From an uncultured Roseburia sp. (lineage in GTDB: Bacteria; Bacillota; Clostridia; Lachnospirales; Lachnospiraceae), in assembly GCA_947647505.1 (NCBI GenBank), contig CANSKO010000002.1, positions 62,001 through 126,000 of the forward strand: 64,000 nt of DNA, written 5' to 3'. Of this stretch, positions 31,330-40,400 are shown piece after piece. Each line of letters starts with the position of its first letter. The first letter of the stretch is position 1. The notes beneath the pieces were generated by a model. That model was not told the DNA's origin. It did no database searches and saw only the letters and a list, made by a program, of their open reading frames with translations. Both the position numbers and the translations under genes were made by a program.

Positions 31330-32025
31330 ATGAAGCGGGTTTTATTGAAATTAAGCGGAGAAGCATTGGCCGGCGATAAGAAGACGGGATTTGATGAGCC
31401 TACGGTGATGAAAGTTGCCGAGCAGGTCCGAACGCTGACAGAGCGGCAAATACAGGTGGGCATCGTCATTGGCGGCGGCAATTTCTGGCGCGGACGCACC
31501 AGCGAGACGATTGACAGAACAAGAGCGGATCAGATCGGCATGCTGGCGACGGTGATGAACTGCATCTATGTATCGGAGATTTTCCGCCATGCGGGGATGA
31601 TGACGCAGATTCTTACCCCGTTTGCCTGTGGTTCGATGACGAAGCTGTTTTCGAAAGACCGCGCAAATAAATATTTTGCTCACAATATGGTTGTTTTTTT
31701 TGCAGGAGGAACGGGACATCCCTATTTTTCAACGGATACGGCTACGGTGTTGCGCGCCGTTGAAATCGAGGCGGATGGAATTTTGCTGGCAAAAGCGGTA
31801 GACGGCGTATACGATAAAGACCCGAAAGCGTATGCGGATGCAAAGCGGTATGACGCAATATCGATAGAAGAAGTGATCGCAAAAAAGCTTTCCGTCGTCG
31901 ACATGACGGCCTCCATCCTTTGCATGGAGAATCGGATGCCGATGTATGTCTTTGCGCTAAACGAAGAAAACAGCATTATAAAAGCAATATCCGGACAGTT
32001 TCACGGAACAGAAGTTACGGTATAG
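31330..32025 (+). CDS. pyrH: UMP kinase
   Basis: 231 residues of the amino-acid-kinase fold: KRVLLKLSGEALAG at the start, GIVIGGGNFWRG, and DGVYDKDPKAY near the C-terminus, all characteristic of bacterial hexameric UMP kinase. It phosphorylates UMP to UDP. ATG at 31330 follows the overlapping AAGGAGAGC within the previous stop region. The order pyrH-frr-uppS-cdsA is the common Firmicute arrangement. Confidence 0.96.
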   Translation: MKRVLLKLSGEALAGDKKTGFDEPTVMKVAEQVRTLTERQIQVGIVIGGGNFWRGRTSETIDRTRADQIGMLATVMNCIYVSEIFRHAGMMTQILTPFACGSMTKLFSKDRANKYFAHNMVVFFAGGTGHPYFSTDTATVLRAVEIEADGILLAKAVDGVYDKDPKAYADAKRYDAISIEEVIAKKLSVVDMTASILCMENRMPMYVFALNEENSIIKAISGQFHGTEVTV

Positions 32026-32060
32026 AAAAAGCGGCGTATCATGAAAAGGGAGGTTAAGTT

Positions 32061-32612
32061 ATGGACGCAAGATTAGAACCATTTGAAACAAAAATGCAGA
32101 AATCTCTGAACAATCTTGAAGAAGAATATGGCTCCATACGTGCCGGACGTGCCAATCCGCATGTCCTGGATAAATTAAAAGTCGATTATTACGGAACGCC
32201 GACGCCGATTCAGTCGGTAGCGAACGTCAGCGTGCCGGAGCCGCGGATGATACAGATTCAGCCCTGGGAGAAAGCAATGGTAAAAGAAATTGAACGGGCG
32301 ATTCTGACTTCGGAGCTTGGCATTCATCCGACGAATGACGGCACGGTCATCCGCCTTGTATTTCCGGAGCTGACAGAAGAGCGCAGAAAAGAGCTTGCAA
32401 AGGAGATCAAGAAAAAAGGCGAGAATGCAAAGGTTGCGGTGCGCAATATTCGTCGCGATGCGAACGATTCCTTCAAAAAGCTTGCCAAAGAAGACGTATC
32501 TAAAGATGAAATCAAGGATCTTGAGGATGCGGCGCAGAAGATGACGGATCAGTATATTGCCAGGATTGAAAAAGCAGTTGAGGCAAAGTCGAAAGAGATT
32601 CTTACAGTATAA
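32061..32612 (+). CDS. frr: Ribosome recycling factor
   Basis: 183 residues: an N-terminal helix (KMQKSLNNLEEEYGSIRAGR), the conserved RANPHVLDKLKVDYYGTPTP, and the C-terminal helical bundle (RRDANDSFKKLAKE). It splits post-termination ribosomes with EF-G. It lies 35 bases downstream of pyrH with a GGGAGGT site. Confidence 0.97.
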   Translation: MDARLEPFETKMQKSLNNLEEEYGSIRAGRANPHVLDKLKVDYYGTPTPIQSVANVSVPEPRMIQIQPWEKAMVKEIERAILTSELGIHPTNDGTVIRLVFPELTEERRKELAKEIKKKGENAKVAVRNIRRDANDSFKKLAKEDVSKDEIKDLEDAAQKMTDQYIARIEKAVEAKSKEILTV

Positions 32613-32629
32613 AATAAAGAAGACAGGCG

Positions 32630-32661
32630 TGGGGACATTGCGTGATGCGTGTCCCCATTTT
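32630..32661 (+). terminator. Hairpin between frr and uppS, weak terminator or attenuator
   Basis: TGGGGACA (32630-32637) pairs perfectly with TGTCCCCA (32650-32657), followed by a short TTTT. The T-run is brief, so partial read-through into uppS is likely. Confidence 0.5.
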
Positions 32662-32696
32662 CACCATAGCTGTGAAAAGGAAGGGATACAGATACG

Positions 32697-33410
32697 ATGA
32701 TACCAAATCACGTAGCGATTATATTGGATGGAAACGGCAGATGGGCGAAGCAAAAGGGCATGCCAAGAAATTATGGCCATACGATGGGCGCAAAAAATGT
32801 GGAAGTGATTTCAAAGGCGGCCTATGAGATGGGCATTCGTTATCTGACGCTGTATGCGTTTTCCACAGAAAACTGGAATCGTCCAAAAAGCGAGGTTGGC
32901 GCCCTGATGTCGCTTTTGGATTCTTATCTGAAAAACTGTCTGAAAACGGCCAGAAAAAATCATATTTGCGTTCGCGTCATTGGCGACATCAGCCGTCTGG
33001 ATCAAACGTTTCAAAAGAATATACGCCAGCTGGAGGAGGCTTCTGCCGGATATGACGGGCTGCATCTGCAAATTGCAATCAATTACGGAAGCCGGGATGA
33101 AATGCTGCGCGCCGTGCGCAGACTGGCGGGAGAATGCGAGGCCGGGCGGATTTCTTCGGAAACGCTTGACGAGGCGGCGTTTGCCTCCTGTCTGGACACG
33201 GCGGGCATTCCCGATCCTGACCTTTTGATTCGTACGAGCGGCGAGCAGCGGCTGTCGAATTTTCTGCTCTGGCAGCTTGCTTACAGCGAGTTTTATTTTA
33301 CTGACGTTTTGTGGCCGGATTTTGACCGGAAGGAATTGGAACGTGCCGTATTGGCATATAGTTCCAGAGAGAGGCGTTTTGGCGGCGTCGGAGGAGAAGC
33401 GAATGTTTAA
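32697..33410 (+). CDS. uppS: Isoprenyl transferase (undecaprenyl diphosphate synthase)
   Basis: 237 residues. It has the signature HVAIILDGNGRWAKQKGMPR, then YAFSTENWNRPKSEV, RVIGDISRL and the C-terminal DLLIRTSGEQRLSNFLLWQ, all motifs of cis-prenyltransferases. It makes the C55 lipid carrier used in peptidoglycan synthesis. It overlaps cdsA by 8 bases. Confidence 0.96.
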   Translation: MIPNHVAIILDGNGRWAKQKGMPRNYGHTMGAKNVEVISKAAYEMGIRYLTLYAFSTENWNRPKSEVGALMSLLDSYLKNCLKTARKNHICVRVIGDISRLDQTFQKNIRQLEEASAGYDGLHLQIAINYGSRDEMLRAVRRLAGECEAGRISSETLDEAAFASCLDTAGIPDPDLLIRTSGEQRLSNFLLWQLAYSEFYFTDVLWPDFDRKELERAVLAYSSRERRFGGVGGEANV

Positions 33411-34206
33411 GACAAGGTTGGCAAGCGGCGTGGTTTTGGTGGCGCTTGCTTTGGTTTTGATTCTTATGGGCGGAGATGTGCTGCTGGCGTCGCTGTTTTT
33501 GATTTCATTGACGGGCATGTATGAATTGTATCGCGTGTTTCAGGTGGAAAAGAATGCGGTTGGCATAACGGGGTATCTGGCGGCGGCTCTTTTTTATGCG
33601 CATTTGAAGTATGCCTTTTTGCCGGATAGCATGGCGCTTGTGATGGGCGTTTTGATCTGTCTGATGTCGGTCTATGTTTTTTCTTATCCCAAATATCGGA
33701 CAGAGCAGATTTTAGCGTCCTTTTTTGGCGTATTTTATGTGGCGGTCATGCTCTCCTGCATTTATCAGACGAGAATGCTGGCGCGCGGCAGTTATATCGT
33801 ATGGCTGATTTTTCTGTGCTCGTGGGGCTGCGACACCTGCGCGTACTGCGTCGGCGTTCTGTTTGGAAAGCATAAAATGTCGCCGAAATTAAGCCCGAAA
33901 AAATCTGTCGAAGGCGCGTTTGGCGGCGTAATCGGAAGCATGCTGCTGACGCTTTTGTACGGCTTCATTTTTCGGGACGCGATGCAGATTGCAACGAGAG
34001 AGCTGTTTCTGCTTTCGGCAATCAGCGGCACAGGGGCGTTGATTTCCATGGTGGGAGATCTGGCGGCTTCCGCGGTAAAGCGAAATTACGAAATCAAAGA
34101 CTACGGAACGCTGATTCCGGGACACGGCGGGATTTTGGATCGGTTTGACAGCGTGATTTTTACGGCGCCCGTCGTTTATTATCTGGCGGCATATTGGATA
34201 ACATAG
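33403..34206 (+). CDS. cdsA: Phosphatidate cytidylyltransferase
   Basis: 267 residues with about seven transmembrane segments. The C-terminal signature is present (SMVGDLAASAVKRNYEIKDY, then LIPGHGGILDRFDSVIFTAP). It makes CDP-diacylglycerol for phospholipid synthesis. ATG at 33403 overlaps the end of uppS and follows GGAGGAG. The longer frame upstream is not needed. Confidence 0.95.
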   Translation: MFKTRLASGVVLVALALVLILMGGDVLLASLFLISLTGMYELYRVFQVEKNAVGITGYLAAALFYAHLKYAFLPDSMALVMGVLICLMSVYVFSYPKYRTEQILASFFGVFYVAVMLSCIYQTRMLARGSYIVWLIFLCSWGCDTCAYCVGVLFGKHKMSPKLSPKKSVEGAFGGVIGSMLLTLLYGFIFRDAMQIATRELFLLSAISGTGALISMVGDLAASAVKRNYEIKDYGTLIPGHGGILDRFDSVIFTAPVVYYLAAYWIT

Positions 34207-34227
34207 AGAAAGACCCGGAGGTATGGG

Positions 34228-35376
34228 ATGAAAAAAATTGCAATACTGGGTTCGACCGGTTCGATTGGCACGCAGACGCTCGCAGTCGTCAGAGAGCAGA
34301 AAGACATTGCGGTGACGGCGCTTTCCGCCGGTGATAATATCGCGCTTTTGGAAGCGCAGATCCGGGAGTTTCGGCCAAAGCTGGCCGCTGTTCGGACGGA
34401 AGGCCTGGCGAAAGAGCTGCGCATTCGTACGGCGGATCTTGACGTAACCATTGTATCCGGCATGGAGGGCCTTCTTTCCGTCGCGACGGAACCAGACGCT
34501 TCGATTCTGGTGACGGCGATTGTAGGCATGCTGGGGCTTCGTCCGACGGTTGCGGCGGTAAAAGCGGGCAAGACGATTGCGCTTGCCAACAAGGAGACGC
34601 TGGTGACGGCGGGACATCTGATTGTGCCGCTGGCCAGACAAAACGGCGTTTCGATTCTCCCGGTGGACAGTGAGCACAGCGCGATTTTTCAGGCGTTGCA
34701 GGGAGAGGCGCGCAATGCGGTGGCCAAACTGATTCTGACGGCGTCCGGCGGGCCGTTTCGTGGCAAAAAAACAGAAGCGTTAAAGCAGATTCGGCCGGAA
34801 GACGCGCTGAAGCATCCAAACTGGTCGATGGGAAAGAAAATTACGATTGATTCCGCGACGCTTGTCAACAAAGGGCTTGAAGTGATCGAGGCGAAGTGGC
34901 TGTTTCACGTAGAGCCGGAACAGATTCAGGTCGTCGTCCATCCGCAGAGCGTTGTGCATTCCGCCGTGGAATTTGAAGACGGAGCGGTGATGGCGCAGCT
35001 TGGAACGCCGGATATGCGGCTTCCGATTCAGTATGCGCTATATTATCCGACGCGGCGCAGATTAAGCGGAACGCGGCTTTCTTTGACCGATCTTTCGGGA
35101 CTTACGTTTGAGGAGCCGGATATGAAGACGTTTCGGGGACTTGCGCTTGCGTATGAGGCGATGCGGCGGGGCGGCAATATGCCGACGATTCTAAACGCGG
35201 CAAACGAAAAGGCCGTGACGATGTTTCTTCAGAGAAAGCTTGCATTTTTGGAAATACCCGAAATGATAGAAGCGTGCATGGAGGAGATCGGATTTTTGGA
35301 GCATCCTGGTCTGGAAGATATTTTGGAGACGGAAGCGGCAGTGCATCAATATATAGAAAGCAGGTGGCAGGTTTGA
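34228..35376 (+). CDS. dxr: 1-deoxy-D-xylulose 5-phosphate reductoisomerase
   Basis: 382 residues. NADPH-binding AILGSTGSIGTQTL is at the N-terminus, with ALANKETLVTAGHL, PVDSEHSAIFQ and MGKKITIDSATLVNKGLEVI. It catalyses the second step of the MEP isoprenoid pathway; ispG of the same pathway lies two genes downstream. The stop overlaps the rseP start (TTGA). Confidence 0.97.
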   Translation: MKKIAILGSTGSIGTQTLAVVREQKDIAVTALSAGDNIALLEAQIREFRPKLAAVRTEGLAKELRIRTADLDVTIVSGMEGLLSVATEPDASILVTAIVGMLGLRPTVAAVKAGKTIALANKETLVTAGHLIVPLARQNGVSILPVDSEHSAIFQALQGEARNAVAKLILTASGGPFRGKKTEALKQIRPEDALKHPNWSMGKKITIDSATLVNKGLEVIEAKWLFHVEPEQIQVVVHPQSVVHSAVEFEDGAVMAQLGTPDMRLPIQYALYYPTRRRLSGTRLSLTDLSGLTFEEPDMKTFRGLALAYEAMRRGGNMPTILNAANEKAVTMFLQRKLAFLEIPEMIEACMEEIGFLEHPGLEDILETEAAVHQYIESRWQV

Positions 35377-36407
35377 GATTTTTGATTGCAATTTTGATAT
35401 TCAGTCTGATTATTTTGTTTCATGAGCTGGGGCATTTTCTTCTGGCAAAGAAAAACGGCATCCGGGTCAATGAATTTTCTCTGGGGCTTGGACCGACGCT
35501 GTTTGGCGTGACAAAGGGAGAGACAAAATATTCGCTGAAGCTTTTTCCATTTGGCGGCGCGTGCATGATGGAAGGGGAGGATGAAGAGAGCGACGACGCG
35601 AAGGCGTTTGGAAAAAAGTCGGTATGGGCCAGGATCAGCGTCGTTGCGGCCGGACCGCTGTTTAATTTTATCCTGGCGTTTGCGCTGGCCTTTCTTCTGA
35701 TCTGCTGCATTGGCGTGGACGTTCCAAACGTATCGGACGTCAGCAAGGGAAGCCCCGCTGAGGCGGCCGGCATACAGGGGGGAGACGTCATTGTAAAGAT
35801 CAATCAGAAAAACATTCATTTTTACCGGGAAGTCAGCATGTATACGTTTTTCTATCCGGGAGAAACACTCGATATTACGTACGAAAGGAACGGGGAGCGG
35901 CGCGTCGCTACGGTAACGCCTTCGTATTATGAAGAGGACGGGCGGTACCGCATCGGCATTTTAAACCGGCATGAGCGGGAAAAGGGAAATGTGCTTACAA
36001 ATTTGAAATACAGCGTCTATGAAGTGAAATACTGGATCTGGAGCACGCTGCAAAGCTTAAAAATGCTCGTGACAGGGCGCGTGAGCGCCAATGAGCTGTC
36101 CGGCCCCGTAGGGATTGTAAAAAGCATTGGAGACGTCTATGAAACGAGCAAAGAGGACGGTTCGTTTTATATTTTTATCAATATGTTAAATTTTGCGATT
36201 CTTCTGACGTCCAATCTGGGCGTGATGAATTTGCTTCCGCTGCCGGCGTTAGACGGCGGCAGGCTTGTATTTTTGCTTTTGGAAGCCGTGCGCAAAAAGA
36301 AGGTGGATCCCGAAAAGGAGGGCATGGTGCATTTTGTCGGCATTATGCTGCTGATGGGGCTTATGGTTCTTGTAATGTTCAACGATATTCGAAAACTGTT
36401 TCTTTGA
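35373..36407 (+). CDS. rseP: RseP/RasP-type site-2 membrane protease
   Basis: 344 residues. The zinc motif HELGHFLLAKKNGIRVNEFS is in the first transmembrane segment. A PDZ domain occupies about 120-200 (GSPAEAAGIQGGDVIVKINQ), and the LDGGR motif is in a late membrane segment (LPALDGGRLVFLLLE). It cleaves membrane-bound anti-sigma factors and signal-peptide remnants. The start is TTG at 35373, overlapping the dxr stop, with AGGTGGCAGG upstream. The length is short but normal for Firmicute RasP. Confidence 0.94.
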   Translation: MRFLIAILIFSLIILFHELGHFLLAKKNGIRVNEFSLGLGPTLFGVTKGETKYSLKLFPFGGACMMEGEDEESDDAKAFGKKSVWARISVVAAGPLFNFILAFALAFLLICCIGVDVPNVSDVSKGSPAEAAGIQGGDVIVKINQKNIHFYREVSMYTFFYPGETLDITYERNGERRVATVTPSYYEEDGRYRIGILNRHEREKGNVLTNLKYSVYEVKYWIWSTLQSLKMLVTGRVSANELSGPVGIVKSIGDVYETSKEDGSFYIFINMLNFAILLTSNLGVMNLLPLPALDGGRLVFLLLEAVRKKKVDPEKEGMVHFVGIMLLMGLMVLVMFNDIRKLFL

Positions 36408-36417
36408 GAGGAATGCT

Positions 36418-37473
36418 ATGAAACGAATGCAGACAAAACAGATTGCGATTGGAAACCGCGTGATCGGCGGGGGCAGCCCGATTCTGATCCAGTCGATGAC
36501 AAATACGGCGACCGAAGACGCAGACGCGACGGCGGCGCAGATTCAAAGGCTTGCGGCGGCGGGCTGTGACATTGTCCGTTGCGCCGTTCCCACGATGGAA
36601 GCGGCGAAGGCGCTGGAAGCGATCAAGAGGCAGATTGCCATTCCGCTTGTGGCGGATATTCATTTTGACTATCGTCTTGCTCTTGCGGCGATTGCGCATG
36701 GCGCGGATAAAATTCGGATCAATCCGGGAAATATCGGAAGCGCCGAACGACTGCGCGCCGTCGTTGCGGCGGCCAAAGCGCAGAATATTCCCATCCGCGT
36801 CGGCGTAAACAGCGGCTCGCTGGAAAAAGAGCTCGTAGAGAAATATCATGGCGTGACGGCGGAAGGGCTGGTGGAAAGCGCGCTGGATAAAGTGCGTCTG
36901 ATCGAAGAAGCGGGATATGACAATCTGGTCATCAGCATCAAGTCATCGGATGTTCTTATGTGCGTCCGGGCGCATGAGCAGATTGCAAAGCGGACGTCGT
37001 ATCCGCTGCATGTGGGCATTACGGAAGCCGGAACGTTAATCAGCGGCAATATCAAATCATCCATTGGACTTGGACTGATTTTGCATCAGGGCATTGGCGA
37101 TACGATTCGCGTTTCCTTAACAGGCGATCCGCTGGAGGAGGTTAAGTCCGCGAAGCAGATTTTAAAGACGCTTGGGCTTCGGAAGGGCGGCGTGGAGGTT
37201 GTGTCGTGTCCGACCTGCGGCCGGACGCAGATTGATCTGATTCGCCTTGCCGGGCAGGTGGAGGATCTGGTGGCGGATATTCCGTTCGACATCAAGGTGG
37301 CTGTTATGGGCTGCGTGGTTAACGGTCCGGGAGAGGCAAAGGAAGCGGATATCGGCATTGCGGGCGGAAAAGGAGAGGGACTGATTATAAAACACGGAGA
37401 AGTGTGCCGAAAGGTTCCGGAGCATGCGCTGCTTTCGGAGCTGCGGCGGGAATTGCTGCATTGGGGTGAGTAA
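36418..37473 (+). CDS. ispG: 4-hydroxy-3-methylbut-2-en-1-yl diphosphate synthase (flavodoxin)
   Basis: 351 residues: TIM barrel (IQSMTNTATEDADATAAQIQ, RINPGNIG), then the [4Fe-4S]-binding C-terminal domain with SCPTCGRTQIDL and MGCVVNGPGEAKEADIGIAG. It catalyses the penultimate MEP-pathway step. It lies 10 bases after rseP. The stop is 1 base before the preferred polC start. Confidence 0.97.
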   Translation: MKRMQTKQIAIGNRVIGGGSPILIQSMTNTATEDADATAAQIQRLAAAGCDIVRCAVPTMEAAKALEAIKRQIAIPLVADIHFDYRLALAAIAHGADKIRINPGNIGSAERLRAVVAAAKAQNIPIRVGVNSGSLEKELVEKYHGVTAEGLVESALDKVRLIEEAGYDNLVISIKSSDVLMCVRAHEQIAKRTSYPLHVGITEAGTLISGNIKSSIGLGLILHQGIGDTIRVSLTGDPLEEVKSAKQILKTLGLRKGGVEVVSCPTCGRTQIDLIRLAGQVEDLVADIPFDIKVAVMGCVVNGPGEAKEADIGIAGGKGEGLIIKHGEVCRKVPEHALLSELRRELLHWGE

Positions 37474-37474
37474 G

Positions 37475-40400
37475 TTGGCAAAGTCTTTTTTTGAAGTATT
37501 TCAGACGCTGGATCTGGCGGACGAATGCAGGCAGCTGTTACAGGATACGGAAGTGACGAAGGTAAGCGCCAATCCGTCCAGGACGTTGATTCGCGTTTCT
37601 CTTCTTTCACGCCATCTGATTCCGAAAGCGAATCTGCTGTATCTGGAACGGGAGCTGAAGCGGCAGCTGTTTCGGGAACGGCAGATGGAGGTTAAAATCA
37701 TAGAGAAGTATCAGCTTTCCGGGCAGTATACGGCCGAAACGCTGATGCAGATTTACGGGGGAGACATTGCGGAAGAAATTAAGGCGTACAGTCTCCTTTT
37801 GCACAGCATTTACCGGGACGCAGGGATGCATTTTTCGGATGGGGACAGGATGTGTCTGGAACTGAACGATACGTTTCTTTCCAGAGAGCGCGCCGATGAG
37901 CTTGTTTGCATTCTGGAAAAGATCATCTGTGAACGGTGCGGCCTGGACTGCATCATAGAAGTGTCTTATGCGCCGTCCAAAAAAAGCAGCCGAATCAGAC
38001 AGGCGGATCTTAAGATGGAGCAGGAGATTCGCAACGTCGTTCGCATGGCGGGCAGGAAGGAGACGGAGGAAGAGGAGCGCGAAGCGCCGGCTTTGGAAGA
38101 AGAGAAGCCTAAAAAGCCGGCTTTTGCAGCTTCCGGTCCGAAAAAAACGGTCAAAAGGAGCTATTTGAGATCGAACAATCCGGACGTTGTGTATGGCAGG
38201 GATTTTGAAGAGGAAGCGATACCCATTGAAAAAATCACGGGCGAGATGGGAGAAGTGACGATCCGGGGACAGGTAATGGAGCTGGAGGTGCGCAATATCC
38301 GCAATGAAAAGGCCATCGTTATCCTGACGATTACAGATTTTACCGATACGATTGTGTTAAAGCTTTTTGTCGGAAAGGAAGATCTGGATGCGCTTTGCGA
38401 AGGCGTGAAAAAGGGCTCGTTTTTAAAAATCAGGGGCATTACGACGATTGACAGATTTGACAGTGAGCTGACGATTGGCTCCATTTATGGCATCAGGCAG
38501 ATACCGGATTTTCGAAAAACGCGCATGGATAACAGTCCCATAAAGCGCGTGGAGCTGCATTGCCATACCAAGATGAGCGATATGGACGGGGTAACGGACG
38601 TGAAAGATCTGATTCGGCGTGCGAAAGAATGGGGGCATCGGGCGATTGCCATTACCGATCACGGCAATGTGCAGTCCTTTCCGGACGCCAACCATGCCGT
38701 TTCAAAGGAAGAGGAGTTTAAAGTCATCTATGGAATGGAAGCGTATCTGGTCGATGATTTAAAAACGCCGGTGGAACGTCCGGCCGGGCAGAGCCTTTCA
38801 GACGTCTGCGTCGTGTTTGATCTGGAGACAACAGGATTTCGCCCAAAAGAAAATAAAATCATTGAAATCGGCGCGGTAAAAGTGGAGCATGGCGCCATAA
38901 CGGATCGGTTTTCTGCGTTTGTCAATCCCAAAGTCCCGATTCCCTATGAGATTGAGCAGCTGACGGGCATTCAGGATGAAATGGTGTTGGATGCGAAGAC
39001 GATCGAAGAAGTCTTGCCGGAATTTATGGAGTTTTGCGGCGATGCGATTCTCGTTGCGCATAACGCGGACTTTGATATGAGTTTTATCCGGCACAATCTA
39101 AAGCTGCAGAAGCTGGATCGGACGTTCACCGTGATCGATACGGTGATGCTTGCCAGAATCCTGCTTCCGGGACTTGGACGGTACAAGCTGGATACCGTGG
39201 CAAAAGCGCTGGGCATTTCCCTTTTGCATCATCATCGCGCCGTAGACGATGCGGAATGCACGGCGGAGATCTTTCTGAAATTTGTGCGGATGTTAAATGA
39301 GCGGGACGTTTGGGATGTGGACCGTTTGCAGTCGTTTGGCAGCCTGACGCCGGAGGCAATCGGGAAACTGCCGACGTATCATGCGATTATTCTGGCGACA
39401 TGCGACGTTGGAAGGGTCAATTTGTACCGTCTGGTCTCACGCTCGCACCTGACGTATTACCACAAACGTCCCAGAATACCCAAAACAGAATATCTCAAAC
39501 AAAAAGAAGGGCTTATCATAGGCTCCGCCTGTGAAGCCGGAGAGCTGTATCAGGCGATTTTAAACGGCAGACCCAAAGAGGATATTGTACGTCTGGCCCG
39601 GTTTTATGATTATCTGGAAATTCAGCCGCTGCTCAACAATGCGTTTTTGATTGCCAGCGAGAAAAGCCCGGTGCAGGACATGGAAGATTTAAAAGAGATC
39701 AACCGGAGCATCGTTGCGCTTGGGGAGGAGCTTCATAAGCCGGTTGTGGCGACGTGCGACGTGCATTTTATGGAACCGGAGGACGAGGTGTACCGCCGGA
39801 TTATTATGGCGGGAAGGGGATTTCCGGATGCGGACAATCAGGCGCCTCTGTTTTTGCGCACGACGGAAGAGATGCTTGCGGAATTTGCGTATTTGGGCAG
39901 CGAAAAGGCAGAAGAAGTCGTGATACATAATCCCAATAAAATCGCAGATTTATGCGAGAAAATTTCTCCGGTCCGTCCGGATAAATGTCCGCCTGTGATA
40001 CCGGATTCCGACCAGATGCTGCGCGACATCTGTCAGAACCGGGCGCGCGAGATGTATGGCGATCCTCTGCCGCCTGTCGTAAAAGAGCGGCTTTCGCGTG
40101 AGCTGAATTCGATTATTTCCAACGGATATGCCGTGATGTACATTATAGCGCAGAAGCTGGTCTGGAAGTCCAATGAGGACGGATATCTCGTCGGTTCCCG
40201 CGGTTCCGTCGGGTCTTCGTTCGTGGCTACGATGGCGGGCATTACGGAAGTCAACCCGTTACAGGCGCATTATCTGTGTCCGAACTGCCATTACAGTGAT
40301 TTTGATTCGCCGGAGGTAAAGGCGTATTCCGGCAGGGGCGGCTGCGACATGCCGGATCGGACCTGTCCGAAGTGCGGCGGTCCGCTGGCAAAAGAAGGGT